Assembly: GCF_009720385.1 (NCBI RefSeq) | Contig: NZ_WARX01000031.1 | Coordinates: forward strand, 88,911-152,910 | From: Catellatospora vulcania | GTDB lineage: Bacteria; Actinomycetota; Actinomycetes; Mycobacteriales; Micromonosporaceae | Length of the DNA: 64,000 nucleotides | Direction: 5' to 3' | Shown: piece by piece, positions 1 through 8,701 of the stretch | How the letters are laid out: each line of letters opens with the position of its first letter | How positions within the stretch are numbered: position 1 is the first letter of the stretch | Notes under the pieces: generated by a model | What the model was told of the DNA's origin: nothing | Databases searched by the model: none | The model's input: only the letters and a program-made list of their open reading frames with translations | Program-made: the position numbers and the translations under genes

Positions 1-374
1 TCGCGTACGTCGTCGCCGCCGGCATGGCGGGCCTGGCCGGGGCGCTGTTCGTGCCCGCGGTCGGCATCATCTCCCCCGCGCTGATCGGCATCGTGCCCTC
101 GATCGAGTTCGTGATCGGCGTCGCGGTCGGCGGGCGGGCGGCGCTGCTCGGCCCGGTGCTCGGCGCGGTCGCCGTGGCGTGGGCGAAGACGGCCCTGTCG
201 GAGCGATTCCCGGGCACCTGGACCTACCTGCAGGGTGCGATGTTCGTCCTGGTCGTGGCGTTCCTTCCCGGCGGTCTGGCCTCGCTGTGGGGCATGGTCA
301 AGCGGCGGCGCGAGGCGGCCCCGCCCGCACCGGAGAGCACCGAGCGGGTTCTCGTGAAGGAGGTGGCAGCGTGA
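1..374 (+). CDS. urtC: Urea ABC transporter permease UrtC, C-terminal part
   Basis: The reading frame is open from the window edge (first full codon at 3), so only the last 124 or so residues are seen. They contain the end of a branched-chain-amino-acid-type permease: hydrophobic segments with a GVAVGGRAALLGPVLGA loop typical of LivM/UrtC proteins, a last membrane helix near FVLVVAFLPGG, and a basic cytoplasmic tail. The family moves urea (or amides) across the membrane as part of the UrtABCDE complex. Two ATPases of the same system (urtD, urtE) and urease genes follow in the same direction, which is why urea is preferred over branched amino acids as substrate. UrtA and UrtB must lie upstream, outside the window. 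Confidence 0.85.
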   Translation, partial: AYVVAAGMAGLAGALFVPAVGIISPALIGIVPSIEFVIGVAVGGRAALLGPVLGAVAVAWAKTALSERFPGTWTYLQGAMFVLVVAFLPGGLASLWGMVKRRREAAPPAPESTERVLVKEVAA

Positions 375-435
375 GGGAGTGCAGCGCGCGAACCAGCAGA
401 CCGGCTGCACATGCCGGCGACCGGAGGGAGGCGGC

Positions 436-1209
436 ATGAGCGACGCGGCAGGCCTGTGTATCCGCGGGCTGCGGGTGGTGTTCGACGGCTTCGTCGCCGT
501 CGACGGCGTCGACCTGGACGTGGCGCCGGGCGACATCCGGTTCCTCATCGGCCCTAACGGGGCCGGCAAGACGACCCTGGTCGACGCGGTGACCGGGCTG
601 GTCAAGGCATCCGGCTCGGCGCGCTTCGGTGAGCAGGAGCTGCTCGGCCGGGACGTGCACCGCATCGCCCGGCTCGGCGTGGGCCGCACGTTCCAGACCG
701 CGGCGCTGTTCGAGGAGCTGACGGTGCTGCAGAACCTCGACATCGCGGCGGGCGCGGGGCGCAGCCCGTGGACGATGCTGCGCCGCCGCGGGGCGGTGCC
801 CGACGACGTGGCGTACGCGCTGGAGACGATCGGGCTGACCGAGCGGCGGGACGTGCTCGCGGGCACCCTCGCGCACGGGCAGAAGCAGTGGCTGGAGATC
901 GGCATGCTGCTGGTGCAGAACGCACGGCTGCTGCTGCTCGACGAGCCCGTCGCCGGGATGAGCCACGAGGAGCGCGAGGCCACCGGCGAGCTGCTGGGCC
1001 GGGTGGCCGGCGACCGTACCGTGGTCGTCATCGAGCACGACATGGACTTCCTTCGCCGCTTCGCCGACACCGTCACCGTGCTGCACGCGGGCAAGGTGCT
1101 CAGCGAGGGCACTGTCGCGCAGGTCCAGGCCGACCCGAAGGTGCAGGAGGTCTACCTCGGGCACGCCACCGACCAGGACGAGCCGGTATCCCAGGGAGCG
1201 GAGGCGTGA
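436..1209 (+). CDS. urtD: Urea ABC transporter ATP-binding protein UrtD
   Basis: A 257-residue ABC ATPase of the LivG/UrtD class. Visible motifs are Walker [11 protein letters not shown] near residue 38, the signature-like [11 protein letters not shown], which replaces the usual LSGGQ as in UrtD proteins, and Walker [12 protein letters not shown]. The ATG at 436 has GGAGG just upstream; an earlier in-frame ATG at 379 would give a nonsense N-terminus without ribosome site. It powers urea uptake with UrtE. The stop codon overlaps the start of urtE (TGATG), which indicates translational coupling. The substrate comes from the urease neighbourhood and not from the ATPase itself. Confidence 0.9.
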   Translation: MSDAAGLCIRGLRVVFDGFVAVDGVDLDVAPGDIRFLIGPNGAGKTTLVDAVTGLVKASGSARFGEQELLGRDVHRIARLGVGRTFQTAALFEELTVLQNLDIAAGAGRSPWTMLRRRGAVPDDVAYALETIGLTERRDVLAGTLAHGQKQWLEIGMLLVQNARLLLLDEPVAGMSHEEREATGELLGRVAGDRTVVVIEHDMDFLRRFADTVTVLHAGKVLSEGTVAQVQADPKVQEVYLGHATDQDEPVSQGAEA

Positions 1210-1901
1210 TGCTGCGGATCGAGGGCGTGCACGCCGGGTACGGGCGCAGCACCGTGCTGCACGGTGTCGACGTGACCGTCGACGACGGCATGGTGACCGC
1301 GGTGCTCGGGCACAACGGCGCGGGCAAGAGCACCCTGCTGCGGGCTGCGATCGGCCTGCTGCGCCCGAAGCAGGGCATGGTGCTGTTCGGCGGCGAGGAC
1401 GTCACGAAGCTCGCCCCGCACGTGCGGGTGGCGCGCGGCATGGCGTACGTGCCGCAGGGCCAGCAGTGCTTCCCGCACCTGACCACGGCCGAGAACCTGC
1501 AACTGGTCGCCGACGGCCGGCGCGGCGGCAGGCAGGCGCTGGCGTCCGCGCTGGACCTGTTCCCGGCGCTGAACGGGCTCATGCGCCGCCGGGCCGGGCT
1601 GCTGTCCGGCGGGCAGCGCCAGCAGCTCGCCATCGCCCGTGCCCTGATCACCCGGCCCAAGCTGCTGCTGCTCGACGAGCCGACCGAGGGCATCCAGCCC
1701 AACGTCGTCGCCGAGATCGAGCAGGCGGTGCTGTCCCTGGCCGGCGTGGACGGGCTGTCGGTGCTGCTGGTCGAGCAGCATCTGGGTTTCGCGCTGCGCG
1801 CGGCGCATCGCTACCACGTGCTCGAATCGGGCAGAGTGACGTCATCCGGCGCGGGCGGCACCGGCGCCGAACCCGCCGTACGCGCTGCCCTCACCGTGTA
1901 G
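1209..1901 (+). CDS. urtE: Urea ABC transporter ATP-binding protein UrtE
   Basis: A 230-residue ABC ATPase of the LivF/UrtE class with Walker [12 protein letters not shown], signature [13 protein letters not shown] and Walker [14 protein letters not shown]; the EGIQP run after Walker B is characteristic of UrtE. It pairs with UrtD to drive the importer. The ATG at 1209 overlaps the urtD stop; a GTG one codon earlier (1206) is an equally possible start. Only 11 bp separate it from ureA, so transport and hydrolysis of urea are probably co-transcribed. Confidence 0.9.
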   Translation: MLRIEGVHAGYGRSTVLHGVDVTVDDGMVTAVLGHNGAGKSTLLRAAIGLLRPKQGMVLFGGEDVTKLAPHVRVARGMAYVPQGQQCFPHLTTAENLQLVADGRRGGRQALASALDLFPALNGLMRRRAGLLSGGQRQQLAIARALITRPKLLLLDEPTEGIQPNVVAEIEQAVLSLAGVDGLSVLLVEQHLGFALRAAHRYHVLESGRVTSSGAGGTGAEPAVRAALTV

Positions 1902-1912
1902 AAGGACGGTTC

Positions 1913-2215
1913 ATGTTCCTCACCCAGCATGAGCAGGAACGACTGCTCATCCATGTGGCGGCCGACGTCGCCGAGCGGCGCCGTGCCCGCGGCCTGCTGC
2001 TCAACCACCCCGAGTCGGTCGCGATCATCACCCGTTTCCTGCTGGAGGGCGCCCGGGACGGGCGCACCGTCGTGGATCTGATGGACGCGGGGGCGCAGGT
2101 GCTCACCCGCGCGGACGTGCTGCCCGGCGTCCCCGAGATGCTGAAGGAGGTGCAGGTGGAGGCCACGTTCCCGGACGGCACCAAGCTGGTGACCGTGCAC
2201 CACCCGATCCGATGA
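1913..2215 (+). CDS. ureA: Urease subunit gamma
   Basis: A 100-residue protein, the normal length for urease gamma. The start [13 protein letters not shown], the central [10 protein letters not shown] and the end TVHHPIR are all family features. It forms the (alpha-beta-gamma)3 urease with UreB and UreC, which hydrolyses urea to ammonia and carbamate in the cytoplasm. GAAGGACGG precedes the ATG at a good distance. Its stop overlaps the ureB start by four bases (ATGA). Confidence 0.96.
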   Translation: MFLTQHEQERLLIHVAADVAERRRARGLLLNHPESVAIITRFLLEGARDGRTVVDLMDAGAQVLTRADVLPGVPEMLKEVQVEATFPDGTKLVTVHHPIR

Positions 2216-2517
2216 TCCCGGGCGAGATCCTCTTCGGAGAGGGCCCGGTCGAGATCAACGTGGATCGGCCGATCACCACGCTGACCGTGGTCAACACCGC
2301 GGACCGGCCGGTGCAGGTCGGCTCGCACTACCACTTCGCCGAGGCCAACCCCGGGCTGTCCTTCGACCGCACCGCCGCCTGGGGACAGCGCCTGGCCGTG
2401 CCCGCGGGCACCGCGGTGCGCTTCGAGCCCGGCGTCACCCGCGAGGTCGAGCTGGTCCCCCTGGGCGGGGCGCGCGTCGTGCCCGGCCTGCGCGGCGAGT
2501 GCGGAGGAGAACTGTGA
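2212..2517 (+). CDS. ureB: Urease subunit beta
   Basis: A 101-residue urease beta subunit. It begins with [16 protein letters not shown] and contains the family signatures [16 protein letters not shown] and the C-terminal [11 protein letters not shown]. The protein is a structural subunit of urease. It overlaps ureA by four bases. Unlike most bacterial urease operons, where ureC follows at once, 181 bp of non-coding DNA with palindromes lie between this gene and ureC. Confidence 0.96.
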   Translation: MIPGEILFGEGPVEINVDRPITTLTVVNTADRPVQVGSHYHFAEANPGLSFDRTAAWGQRLAVPAGTAVRFEPGVTREVELVPLGGARVVPGLRGECGGEL

Positions 2518-2561
2518 GCAGCCGGACACGGATAGGCGAGCCTCGCCGGGAAGGTATGTCG

Positions 2562-2623
2562 GTCGTGCGGCCACAACACGAAAGTTGTACCCACAACTCC
2601 TGGGTTGTGGCCGTCGGCACGAC
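2562..2623. promoter_or_regulatory. Double-palindrome element in the ureB-ureC gap
   Basis: Two 20-bp palindromes stand end to end: CCACAAC-N6-GTTGTAC at 2571-2590 and CCACAAC-N6-GTTGTGG at 2591-2610. The second is perfect over 7+7 bases; the first has its last two bases changed. Outer arms GTCGTGC (2562-2568) and GCACGAC (2617-2623) plus GGCC/GGCC extend the symmetry, so the transcript could also fold into one large hairpin. The tandem 7-6-7 arrangement, with a pitch of two helical turns, is typical of a dimeric repressor or activator binding cooperatively. It may control a second promoter for ureC or adjust subunit ratio. The regulator is unknown; it is not an obvious GlnR or AmtR box. Confidence 0.6.
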
Positions 2624-2698
2624 CCACCCACCGCCCGCCCGTCGGGAAGCCGGCGACGGCGCCGTGAGGCACGGCGGTCACGTTCGTTTGGGGGCACT

Positions 2699-4405
2699 GT
2701 GACGATTCTGGTCAGCCGCGAGCGGTACGCCGCGCTCTACGGCCCCACCACCGGTGACCGCATTCGGCTGGCGGACACGAACCTGCTCATCGAGGTCGAG
2801 GAGGACCGCTGCGCGGGCGGCGACGAGGCCGTCTTCGGCGGCGGCAAGGTGATCCGCGAGTCGATGGGCCAGTCCCGGGCCACCCGGGCACAGGGCGCGC
2901 TGGACACCGTCATCACCGGCGCGGTCGTGCTCGACCACTGGGGCATCGTCAAGGCCGACATCGGCATCCGCGACGGGCGGATCGTCGCGATCGGACGCGC
3001 CGGGAACCCGGACACCATGCCGGGCGTACACCCGGATCTGGTCATCGGCCCGGCGACCGAGGTCGTCTCCGGCAACGGGAAGATCCTCACCGCGGGCGCG
3101 GTAGACACGCACGTGCACTTCATCTGCCCGCAGCTGGTGCACGAAGCCCTCGCGGGCGGCGTCACCACGCTGGTCGGCGGCGGCACCGGCCCGGCCGAGG
3201 GCACCAAGGCCACCACCGTCACCGCGAACGCCTGGCACCTGGCCCGCATGTTCGAGGCCCTGGACACGTTCCCGGTGAACGTGCTGCTGCTAGGCAAGGG
3301 CAACACGGTCTCCGAGGAGGCCATGTGGGAGCAGCTGCGAGCCGGGGCGGGCGGGTTCAAGCTGCACGAGGACTGGGGCACCACGCCCGCGGCGATCGAC
3401 GCCTGCCTGCGGGTCGCGGACGCGTCCGGGGTGCAGGTGTCGATCCACACCGACACCCTGAACGAGGCCGGGTTCGTGCAGGACACCCTGGCCGCGATCA
3501 ACGGGCGGGCGATCCACTCGTACCACACCGAGGGGGCCGGGGGCGGGCACGCGCCCGACATCATCACGGTGGCGAGCCTGCCCAACATCCTGCCGTCGTC
3601 GACGAACCCGACCCGGCCGTACACCCGCAACACCCTGGCCGAGCACCTGGACATGCTGATGGTGTGCCACCACCTGAACGCGGCCGTGCCGGAGGACCTG
3701 GCGTTCGCGGAGAGCCGCATCCGGCCGTCCACGATGGCCGCCGAGGACCTGCTGCACGACCTGGGCGCGATCTCGATCATCGGGTCGGACTCGCAGGCGA
3801 TGGGCCGCATCGGCGAGGTCGTGCTGCGCACCTGGCAGACCGCGCACGTGATGAAGGACCGGGTCGGCGCGCTGCCCGGCGACTCCAGCGCGGACAACAA
3901 CCGGGCCAAGCGGTACGTCGCGAAGTACACCATCTGCGCGGCCATGGCCAACGGCCTGGAGGAGCAGATCGGCTCCGTCGAGCCCGGCAAGCTCGCCGAC
4001 CTGGTGCTGTGGGACCCGGCGTTCTTCGGGGTGCGGCCGCACCTGGTGATGAAGGGCGGCATGATCGCGTACGCGCAGATGGGCGACGCGAACGCCTCCA
4101 TCCCCACCCCGCAGCCGATCCTGCCCCGCCCCATGTTCGGCGCGTACGGCGTCGTGCCCGCCAAGACCTCGCTCGCCTTCGTCGCCCCGGCGGCGCTGGA
4201 GGCGGGCCTGGAGCTGGACGTCAAGCGGGCCCTGGTGCCCGTCGCGAACGTGCGCTCACGGGGCAAGGCGGACCTGCCGCACAACAACGCGATGCCGCAT
4301 ATCGAGGTCGACGCGGACACGTTCACCGTCCGCATCGACGGCGAGGTCGTCGAGCCCGACCCGCCGACGGTCCTGCCCATGGCCCAGCGGTATTTCCTCT
4401 TCTGA
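2699..4405 (+). CDS. ureC: Urease subunit alpha (catalytic)
   Basis: A 568-residue urease alpha subunit of normal length. It carries the nickel ligands HVHFICPQ, the carbamylated-lysine motif [10 protein letters not shown] (Lys221), SIHTDTLNE, the [18 protein letters not shown] block, the mobile-flap cysteine in MVCHHLN (Cys323) and the last ligand in [12 protein letters not shown]. The GTG at 2699 is chosen because it follows a GGGGG ribosome site and gives the usual [17 protein letters not shown] start; the frame is open further upstream (TTG at 2585), but that would translate the palindromes. The stop overlaps ureF by one base (TGATG). Confidence 0.96.
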   Translation: MTILVSRERYAALYGPTTGDRIRLADTNLLIEVEEDRCAGGDEAVFGGGKVIRESMGQSRATRAQGALDTVITGAVVLDHWGIVKADIGIRDGRIVAIGRAGNPDTMPGVHPDLVIGPATEVVSGNGKILTAGAVDTHVHFICPQLVHEALAGGVTTLVGGGTGPAEGTKATTVTANAWHLARMFEALDTFPVNVLLLGKGNTVSEEAMWEQLRAGAGGFKLHEDWGTTPAAIDACLRVADASGVQVSIHTDTLNEAGFVQDTLAAINGRAIHSYHTEGAGGGHAPDIITVASLPNILPSSTNPTRPYTRNTLAEHLDMLMVCHHLNAAVPEDLAFAESRIRPSTMAAEDLLHDLGAISIIGSDSQAMGRIGEVVLRTWQTAHVMKDRVGALPGDSSADNNRAKRYVAKYTICAAMANGLEEQIGSVEPGKLADLVLWDPAFFGVRPHLVMKGGMIAYAQMGDANASIPTPQPILPRPMFGAYGVVPAKTSLAFVAPAALEAGLELDVKRALVPVANVRSRGKADLPHNNAMPHIEVDADTFTVRIDGEVVEPDPPTVLPMAQRYFLF

Positions 4406-5112
4406 TGCACCGCACCGCGTACCTGCTGCTGGCCGACGGGCGATTCCCGTCCGGCGGCCACGCGCACTCCAGCGGACTCGAAGCGGCCGTCGCGGCCGGC
4501 CGGGTCACCGACCTGGCCGGCCTGGAAGCGTTCCTGCACGGCCGCCTCTCCTACGCCGCCCCCGTCACCGCCGCCTTCACCGCCGCCACCCACCTCACCG
4601 CCGCGCGGATGGGAAGGGCACCTTCCGCTACGGAATCCGATGTGAAGGTGCCCTTCCTTTCCCTTGACCGGGAGCTGGAGGCGCGGACGGTTTCGCCGGC
4701 GCTCAGGCTCGCTTCGCGGCGGCAGGGGCGGGCGCTGTTGCGGGCGGGCCGGAACACGTGGCCGAGCGAGTTGTATGGGCAACTGCCCAAGCACCCCGAC
4801 GGCCCGCACCAGCCGCTGGCGCTGGGAGTGACCACGGCCGCGGCGGGGCTGTCCGCCGAGGAGGCCGCGCAGATCGCCGCGTACGGGGTGCTCACCGGGC
4901 CGGCCAGTGCGGCGGTGCGGCTGCTCGGGCTGGACCCGTACCAGGTGCAGAACCTGCTGGCCAGGATGGCCGGATCATGCGACGAGATCGCGGCAGCCGC
5001 CGCGGCGGTCGCCCACAAGTCCCCGCAGGAGCTGCCGGCCCACGCGGCGCCGCTGGCCGACATCTCCGCCGAACTGCACGCCACCTGGGAGGTGCGTCTC
5101 TTTGCGAGCTGA
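4405..5112 (+). CDS. ureF: Urease accessory protein UreF, with an internal palindromic insert
   Basis: A 235-residue UreF, the chaperone that, with UreD and UreG, helps load CO2 and nickel into apo-urease. Family features are the start [19 protein letters not shown], the [12 protein letters not shown] block and the [12 protein letters not shown] and AVRLLGLDP segments. Residues about 69-90 ([21 protein letters not shown]) have no counterpart that I can recall in UreF and are encoded by a palindromic element (4612-4657) in frame. It may be an exposed loop, since the flanks still read as normal UreF. ureG starts inside its 3' end. Confidence 0.9.
   Translation: MHRTAYLLLADGRFPSGGHAHSSGLEAAVAAGRVTDLAGLEAFLHGRLSYAAPVTAAFTAATHLTAARMGRAPSATESDVKVPFLSLDRELEARTVSPALRLASRRQGRALLRAGRNTWPSELYGQLPKHPDGPHQPLALGVTTAAAGLSAEEAAQIAAYGVLTGPASAAVRLLGLDPYQVQNLLARMAGSCDEIAAAAAAVAHKSPQELPAHAAPLADISAELHATWEVRLFAS
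4612..4657. repeat. Palindromic element inserted in frame in ureF
   Basis: Perfect 14-bp inverted repeat GGAAGGGCACCTTC (4612-4625) and GAAGGTGCCCTTCC (4644-4657) around an 18-nt loop that itself contains CGGAATCCG. It lies wholly inside the ureF coding sequence and keeps the frame. The structure looks like a REP/terminator-type palindrome more often seen between genes. I believe similar GGAAGGGCACC palindromes are common in Micromonosporaceae genomes, but this is from memory and unverified. Confidence 0.75.
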
Positions 5113-5833
5113 CCACGCCTACGACCACGACGAATCGGTGCCCCACACCCACCCGGAGCCGGGCGTCGACCCGCACCCGCCGCTGCCGCAGCTGGACCGG
5201 GCGGTGCGCATCGGCATCGGCGGGCCGGTCGGCTCCGGCAAGACCGCGCTGGTCGCCGCCCTGTGCCGGGCGCTGGCCGGGGAGCTGCGGCTGGCGGTGG
5301 TGACCAACGACATCTACACCACCGAGGACGCCGACTTCCTCAAGCGGGCCGGGGTGCTCGACCCGTCCCGCATCCGCGCGGTGGAGACCGGCTGCTGCCC
5401 GCACACCGCGATCCGCGACGACATCTCCGCCAACCTCGACGCCGTCGAGGAGCTGGAGGACGCGCTCGGCCCGCTCGATCTGGTGCTCGTCGAGAGCGGC
5501 GGCGACAACCTCACCGCCACCTTCAGCAAGGGCCTGGTCGACCAGCAGATCTTCGTCGTCGACGTGGCCGGCGGCGACAAGGTGCCGCGCAAGGGCGGCC
5601 CCGGCGTCACCACCGCCGACCTGCTCGTCATCAACAAGACCGACCTCGCCCCGCTGGTCGGCGCGGACCTGGCCGTGATGGACCGCGACGCCCGCGCCCG
5701 CCGCGGCACGCTGCCGACGATCTTCCAGTCCATCGCGCAGGATCCACAGGCGAGCCAGGTCGCCGACTGGGTACGCCACGTCGTCGCCCACGCCGCGGGC
5801 GCCCACGCGCACGCGCACGCCGGGGCGCACTGA
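5102..5833 (+). CDS. ureG: Urease accessory GTPase UreG
   Basis: A 243-residue SIMIBI-class GTPase that supplies energy and nickel for urease maturation. Visible are the P-loop [10 protein letters not shown] (residues 41-50), the [11 protein letters not shown] metal-binding motif, ESGGDNL and the guanine-specificity motif INKTDLAP. Both ends are His-rich ([16 protein letters not shown] and a C-terminal [10 protein letters not shown]), which suggests nickel storage as in HypB/UreG hybrids. The TTG at 5102 is preferred because GGGAGG lies 8 nt upstream; GTG at 5138 is an alternative that would drop part of the His-rich leader. It overlaps ureF by 11 bp and ureD by one base. Confidence 0.94.
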   Translation: MRADHAYDHDESVPHTHPEPGVDPHPPLPQLDRAVRIGIGGPVGSGKTALVAALCRALAGELRLAVVTNDIYTTEDADFLKRAGVLDPSRIRAVETGCCPHTAIRDDISANLDAVEELEDALGPLDLVLVESGGDNLTATFSKGLVDQQIFVVDVAGGDKVPRKGGPGVTTADLLVINKTDLAPLVGADLAVMDRDARARRGTLPTIFQSIAQDPQASQVADWVRHVVAHAAGAHAHAHAGAH

Positions 5834-6549
5834 TGCGGGCGCTGGCCAGGATCGTCGCCGAGGCCGACGGCCGTGGCGGCACCCGGCTGGCGCGCCTGCG
5901 CGGTGAGCCGCCGCTGCAGCTGCGGCACACCCCGGACGGCTCGGCGACGGCGACGGTGCACCTGATCGGCAGCGCCGCCGGGCCGCTCGGTGGCGACGAC
6001 CTGCGCATCGAGATCGAGGTCGGCGAGGGCGCGTCGCTGTGCGTACGCTCCGTCGCCGCCTCGATCGCGCTGCCCGGCCGCGACGGCACGCCGTCACGTA
6101 CGACGGTCACCGCGGTCGTCGCCGCGGACGGTGAGCTGCGCTGGCTGCCGGAGCAGCTCGTCGCCGCGGCGGGCTGCCGCCACCAGGCGACGTCCACGGT
6201 GGAGCTGGCCGGCGGGGCCAGGTTGCTGTGGCGGGAGGAGCTGATCTGCGGACGGCATGACGAGCGGCCGGGCGATGCCGTGGTCAGCACCTCGGTCGAC
6301 TACGACGGCGCTCCCCTGCTGCGCCAGTCGCTGACGATCGGCCCGGGTACGCCCGGCTGGGACGGCCCGGCCGTGCTCGGCGGGGCGCGGGCGACCGGCT
6401 CGCTGCTGCTCGTCGACCCCGCCGCCGCGCCCGCGCCGTCGGCCGTGCTGGGGGCCACCGCGGTGCGGATGCCGCTGACCGGCCCGGCGACGCTGGTCAG
6501 CGCCACCGCCCCGGACGCGCACGTGCTGCGCGGCTACCTCGACGCGTGA
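5833..6549 (+). CDS. ureD: Urease accessory protein UreD (UreH)
   Basis: A 238-residue UreD-family protein, the scaffold that binds apo-urease and recruits UreF-UreG. Recognisable parts are TRLARLRGEPPLQLRHT, the GSAAGPLGGDDLRIEIEVG block and the LRWLPEQLVAAAGCRH segment. The ATG overlaps the ureG stop (TGATG). It is the last gene of the urt-ure block; the order ABCFGD is usual for actinobacteria. No clear terminator follows before the next gene, only about 30 bp. Confidence 0.9.
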   Translation: MRALARIVAEADGRGGTRLARLRGEPPLQLRHTPDGSATATVHLIGSAAGPLGGDDLRIEIEVGEGASLCVRSVAASIALPGRDGTPSRTTVTAVVAADGELRWLPEQLVAAAGCRHQATSTVELAGGARLLWREELICGRHDERPGDAVVSTSVDYDGAPLLRQSLTIGPGTPGWDGPAVLGGARATGSLLLVDPAAAPAPSAVLGATAVRMPLTGPATLVSATAPDAHVLRGYLDA

Positions 6550-6580
6550 CCCACCGCGGAGAGCGCTCTCCGAACGGGGG

Positions 6581-7765
6581 ATGACGCGATCACCATCGAG
6601 GGTGTTCACTGGCGGCGTGCGTGTTTGGGAGGCCGACTACACCGACTTCGTCAGCGTCTACACGGGACGGCTGCGCCGCCTGGCGTACGCCCGCTGCGGT
6701 GACTGGGACACCGCCGACCGGCTCACCCGCCAGGTCCTGCTGAACGTGTACCGGCGCGGCAACTCCACCGTCCAGGAGCCCCCCGACGTCTACGCCGAAA
6801 AAGCCCTGCTGCACCTGCTCCGCCACGCCAAGCCCCCGGCCGACGTCGACACCGGCCCCGACGTGCTCGCGCCACCGGTCCCGTTCACCTCCGGCGAGCT
6901 CATCGCGGCCGGCCGGGCGCGGCGGCGGGTGCTGCGCGCCATCACCGCGGCCGTCTCCGTGCTCGGGCTGGTCGTCGCGGGCGTCGCGCTGTACCTGCTG
7001 CGCCCGGTCCCCGGTGGCACGCCGGTGCCCGAGGCCGAGGACTGCATGGCCGGGCTCCCGTCGCCGCCGTCGACCAGCGCCTCCCCGTCGGCCCGGCCGA
7101 GCGCGGTCGCCGACGGCGGCATGGACCGGTTGACCGCGCTGACCGGGGACCTGCCGCTGCGCAGCGCGTCGGTGATGCCCGAGCAGGCCCGCCGGGAGCG
7201 GCTGAGCTGCGAGGTCGCCGCGTACTTCCGCACCAAGGTGAATCCCACCGGCCTGGAACGGGTCGATCTGGGGCTGGACGACCGCGGGGACTTCCGGCCG
7301 ATGGCCGCGCTGCTCGACCCGGAGATCGCCCCCGCCGCGCTGACGGTGGCGGTGCGGATCAGCACGGCCAGCGGCCAGGGCACGGTGACCATCTCGGTGG
7401 CCCCGACCGTCGCGCTACCCGACTCGCAGCACTGCGCGCGGCTCCCCATCTGCCGGCTGTCGAGCGTCACCGAGGAGGGCTGGGTCGTCGAGCAGTACGG
7501 CGTGCACGACACGCCCGACGCCGCGAAGGCCGGCTACCGCCTGGGCAAGGACGCGGACTGGTGGTCGGTGGCGGCCTACACGGGGCACAGCATGGTGCTG
7601 GTGACGATCACCAACTCGCCCGACGTCCGCGCCGCACTGCCGGCCAGCACCGAGTACACGCCGCTCGGCGAGCAGGTGACGACGCTGGCCACCGATCCCC
7701 GGATGGCGGTTTTCGACCCGCCCGCCTCCCCCACGCCGTCGGCGCCCCCCTCGTCCGAGCAGTGA
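6581..7765 (+). CDS. Membrane-anchored protein with sigma-70 region-2-like N-terminus
   Basis: A 394-residue protein. Residues about 15-85 (DYTDFVSVYTGRLRRLAYARC, then TADRLTRQVLLNVYRRG) read like region 2 of SigE-family ECF sigma factors, but no region 4 follows. A membrane helix comes next (about 120-145, VLGLVVAGVALYLL), then a Pro/Ser-rich linker and a roughly 220-residue probably external domain with several cysteines. It may be a decayed sigma factor or a sigma-like domain reused as a membrane-held switch. ATG 6581 directly abuts GGGGG, so GTG 6602 or GTG 6617 could be the true start. It reads onward from ureD with a 31-bp gap. Confidence 0.6.
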   Translation: MTRSPSRVFTGGVRVWEADYTDFVSVYTGRLRRLAYARCGDWDTADRLTRQVLLNVYRRGNSTVQEPPDVYAEKALLHLLRHAKPPADVDTGPDVLAPPVPFTSGELIAAGRARRRVLRAITAAVSVLGLVVAGVALYLLRPVPGGTPVPEAEDCMAGLPSPPSTSASPSARPSAVADGGMDRLTALTGDLPLRSASVMPEQARRERLSCEVAAYFRTKVNPTGLERVDLGLDDRGDFRPMAALLDPEIAPAALTVAVRISTASGQGTVTISVAPTVALPDSQHCARLPICRLSSVTEEGWVVEQYGVHDTPDAAKAGYRLGKDADWWSVAAYTGHSMVLVTITNSPDVRAALPASTEYTPLGEQVTTLATDPRMAVFDPPASPTPSAPPSSEQ

Positions 7766-7777
7766 TCAAGCCGTCGA

Positions 7778-8647
7778 TCATCCTCGGTAGTCGGCCCACT
7801 GCTGCTTCATCGCGGTCAGCGCGTCAGCATGCTTCTCGGCGAACCGGTCCAGCGCCGGTCGCGCCGCCGCCATGACATGGTTGCGCAGGTCGGTCCGGCA
7901 GGCGGCGTCGGTGTCGGCGGCCGCGCGCTCGAACGCCGCCGCTTCCGCCCACGCGGAACCGTTCGCCAGCTTCTTCCAGCCCAGTCCGGGATCGGGGAAC
8001 CTGCTCTCGATCAACTGGTAAAGGTCGAGGTAGGTGCGAACGGGATAGCCGGCCTTGGCCATGCAGTCGCCGTACTCATCCAGCTTGGCCACGACGGCAG
8101 GGTTCTTCTCCTGCTCCGCGAACACCTTCTCCAGTTCGGCGACGAGTTCGCCCTGCCCGTCGGGAGCGAAGGCCGCGACGTCCGGCGCTGCCGTGATGCA
8201 CGGCCCGAGAGCCGCACCGTACGCGGCACGCTCGGCTTCGGTCTTCAACACCCCGTACGCGTTATCCGCCGTCGCATCGGCTGCCCTGGCGACGTTCTGC
8301 TTGAACGCCGTGATGCCGAATCCGTGTTCGCCGAGCGGGGCCAGCGACGTCAGATCGTTGAGCACGATCGGCCCGGCGACCGGATTCTCACTCGGCGCCG
8401 CCGTGTACGAAAGTCCCTTGCCGCTCATGCAGTCGGCAATCGACTGCTGGAACGCCGCCACAGCCTTGGCCTCGGCAGCGGATCGTTCCTCGGGCGTGCC
8501 GAGCAGCGCATCGAGCAACTCCTGATAGGTCGCCGCTACCCCGGCCGAGGACGCCGTGGCGTCCTGGGCTGAAACCTTCGCGCAACCACTCGCCACGACG
8601 GCGACAGCGGTCGCCGATATGGCAAGGAGACCAACCGATCTCATCAT
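7778..8647 (-). CDS. Putative lipoprotein of unknown function
   Basis: A 289-residue protein starting MMRSVGLLAISATAVAVVASGC; the lipobox VASGC places a lipidated cysteine at about residue 21. The remainder is helical, with several paired cysteines (DCMSGKGL, GPCITAAPD, YGDCMAKAG) and conserved aromatic residues. I do not recognise the family beyond similarity in style to actinomycete secreted lipoproteins with repeated DCM motifs. An in-frame ATG further upstream (8683) would place a hydrophilic stretch before the signal peptide, so the later start is used. It is convergent with the preceding gene. Confidence 0.6.
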   Translation of the reverse strand: MMRSVGLLAISATAVAVVASGCAKVSAQDATASSAGVAATYQELLDALLGTPEERSAAEAKAVAAFQQSIADCMSGKGLSYTAAPSENPVAGPIVLNDLTSLAPLGEHGFGITAFKQNVARAADATADNAYGVLKTEAERAAYGAALGPCITAAPDVAAFAPDGQGELVAELEKVFAEQEKNPAVVAKLDEYGDCMAKAGYPVRTYLDLYQLIESRFPDPGLGWKKLANGSAWAEAAAFERAAADTDAACRTDLRNHVMAAARPALDRFAEKHADALTAMKQQWADYRG

Positions 8648-8701
8648 CTGTTCGTCCCTGGCATCGGCGGGAGTGCTCGGCATGAAGCCCTCGCGGGCGG
8701 C

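Noticed and set aside
298..1164. 288-codon minus-strand frame opposite urtD
   Set aside because: Shadow of urtD; no domain and no ribosome site.
2585..2698. Upstream TTG start for ureC at 2585
   Set aside because: It would translate the palindromic element, lacks a ribosome site and adds an Arg-rich leader not seen in UreC; GTG 2699 fits better.
2737..4809. 690-codon open frame on the minus strand opposite ureC and ureF
   Set aside because: It is the antisense of well-recognised urease genes; long antisense frames are common in high-GC DNA and the translation has no recognisable domain.
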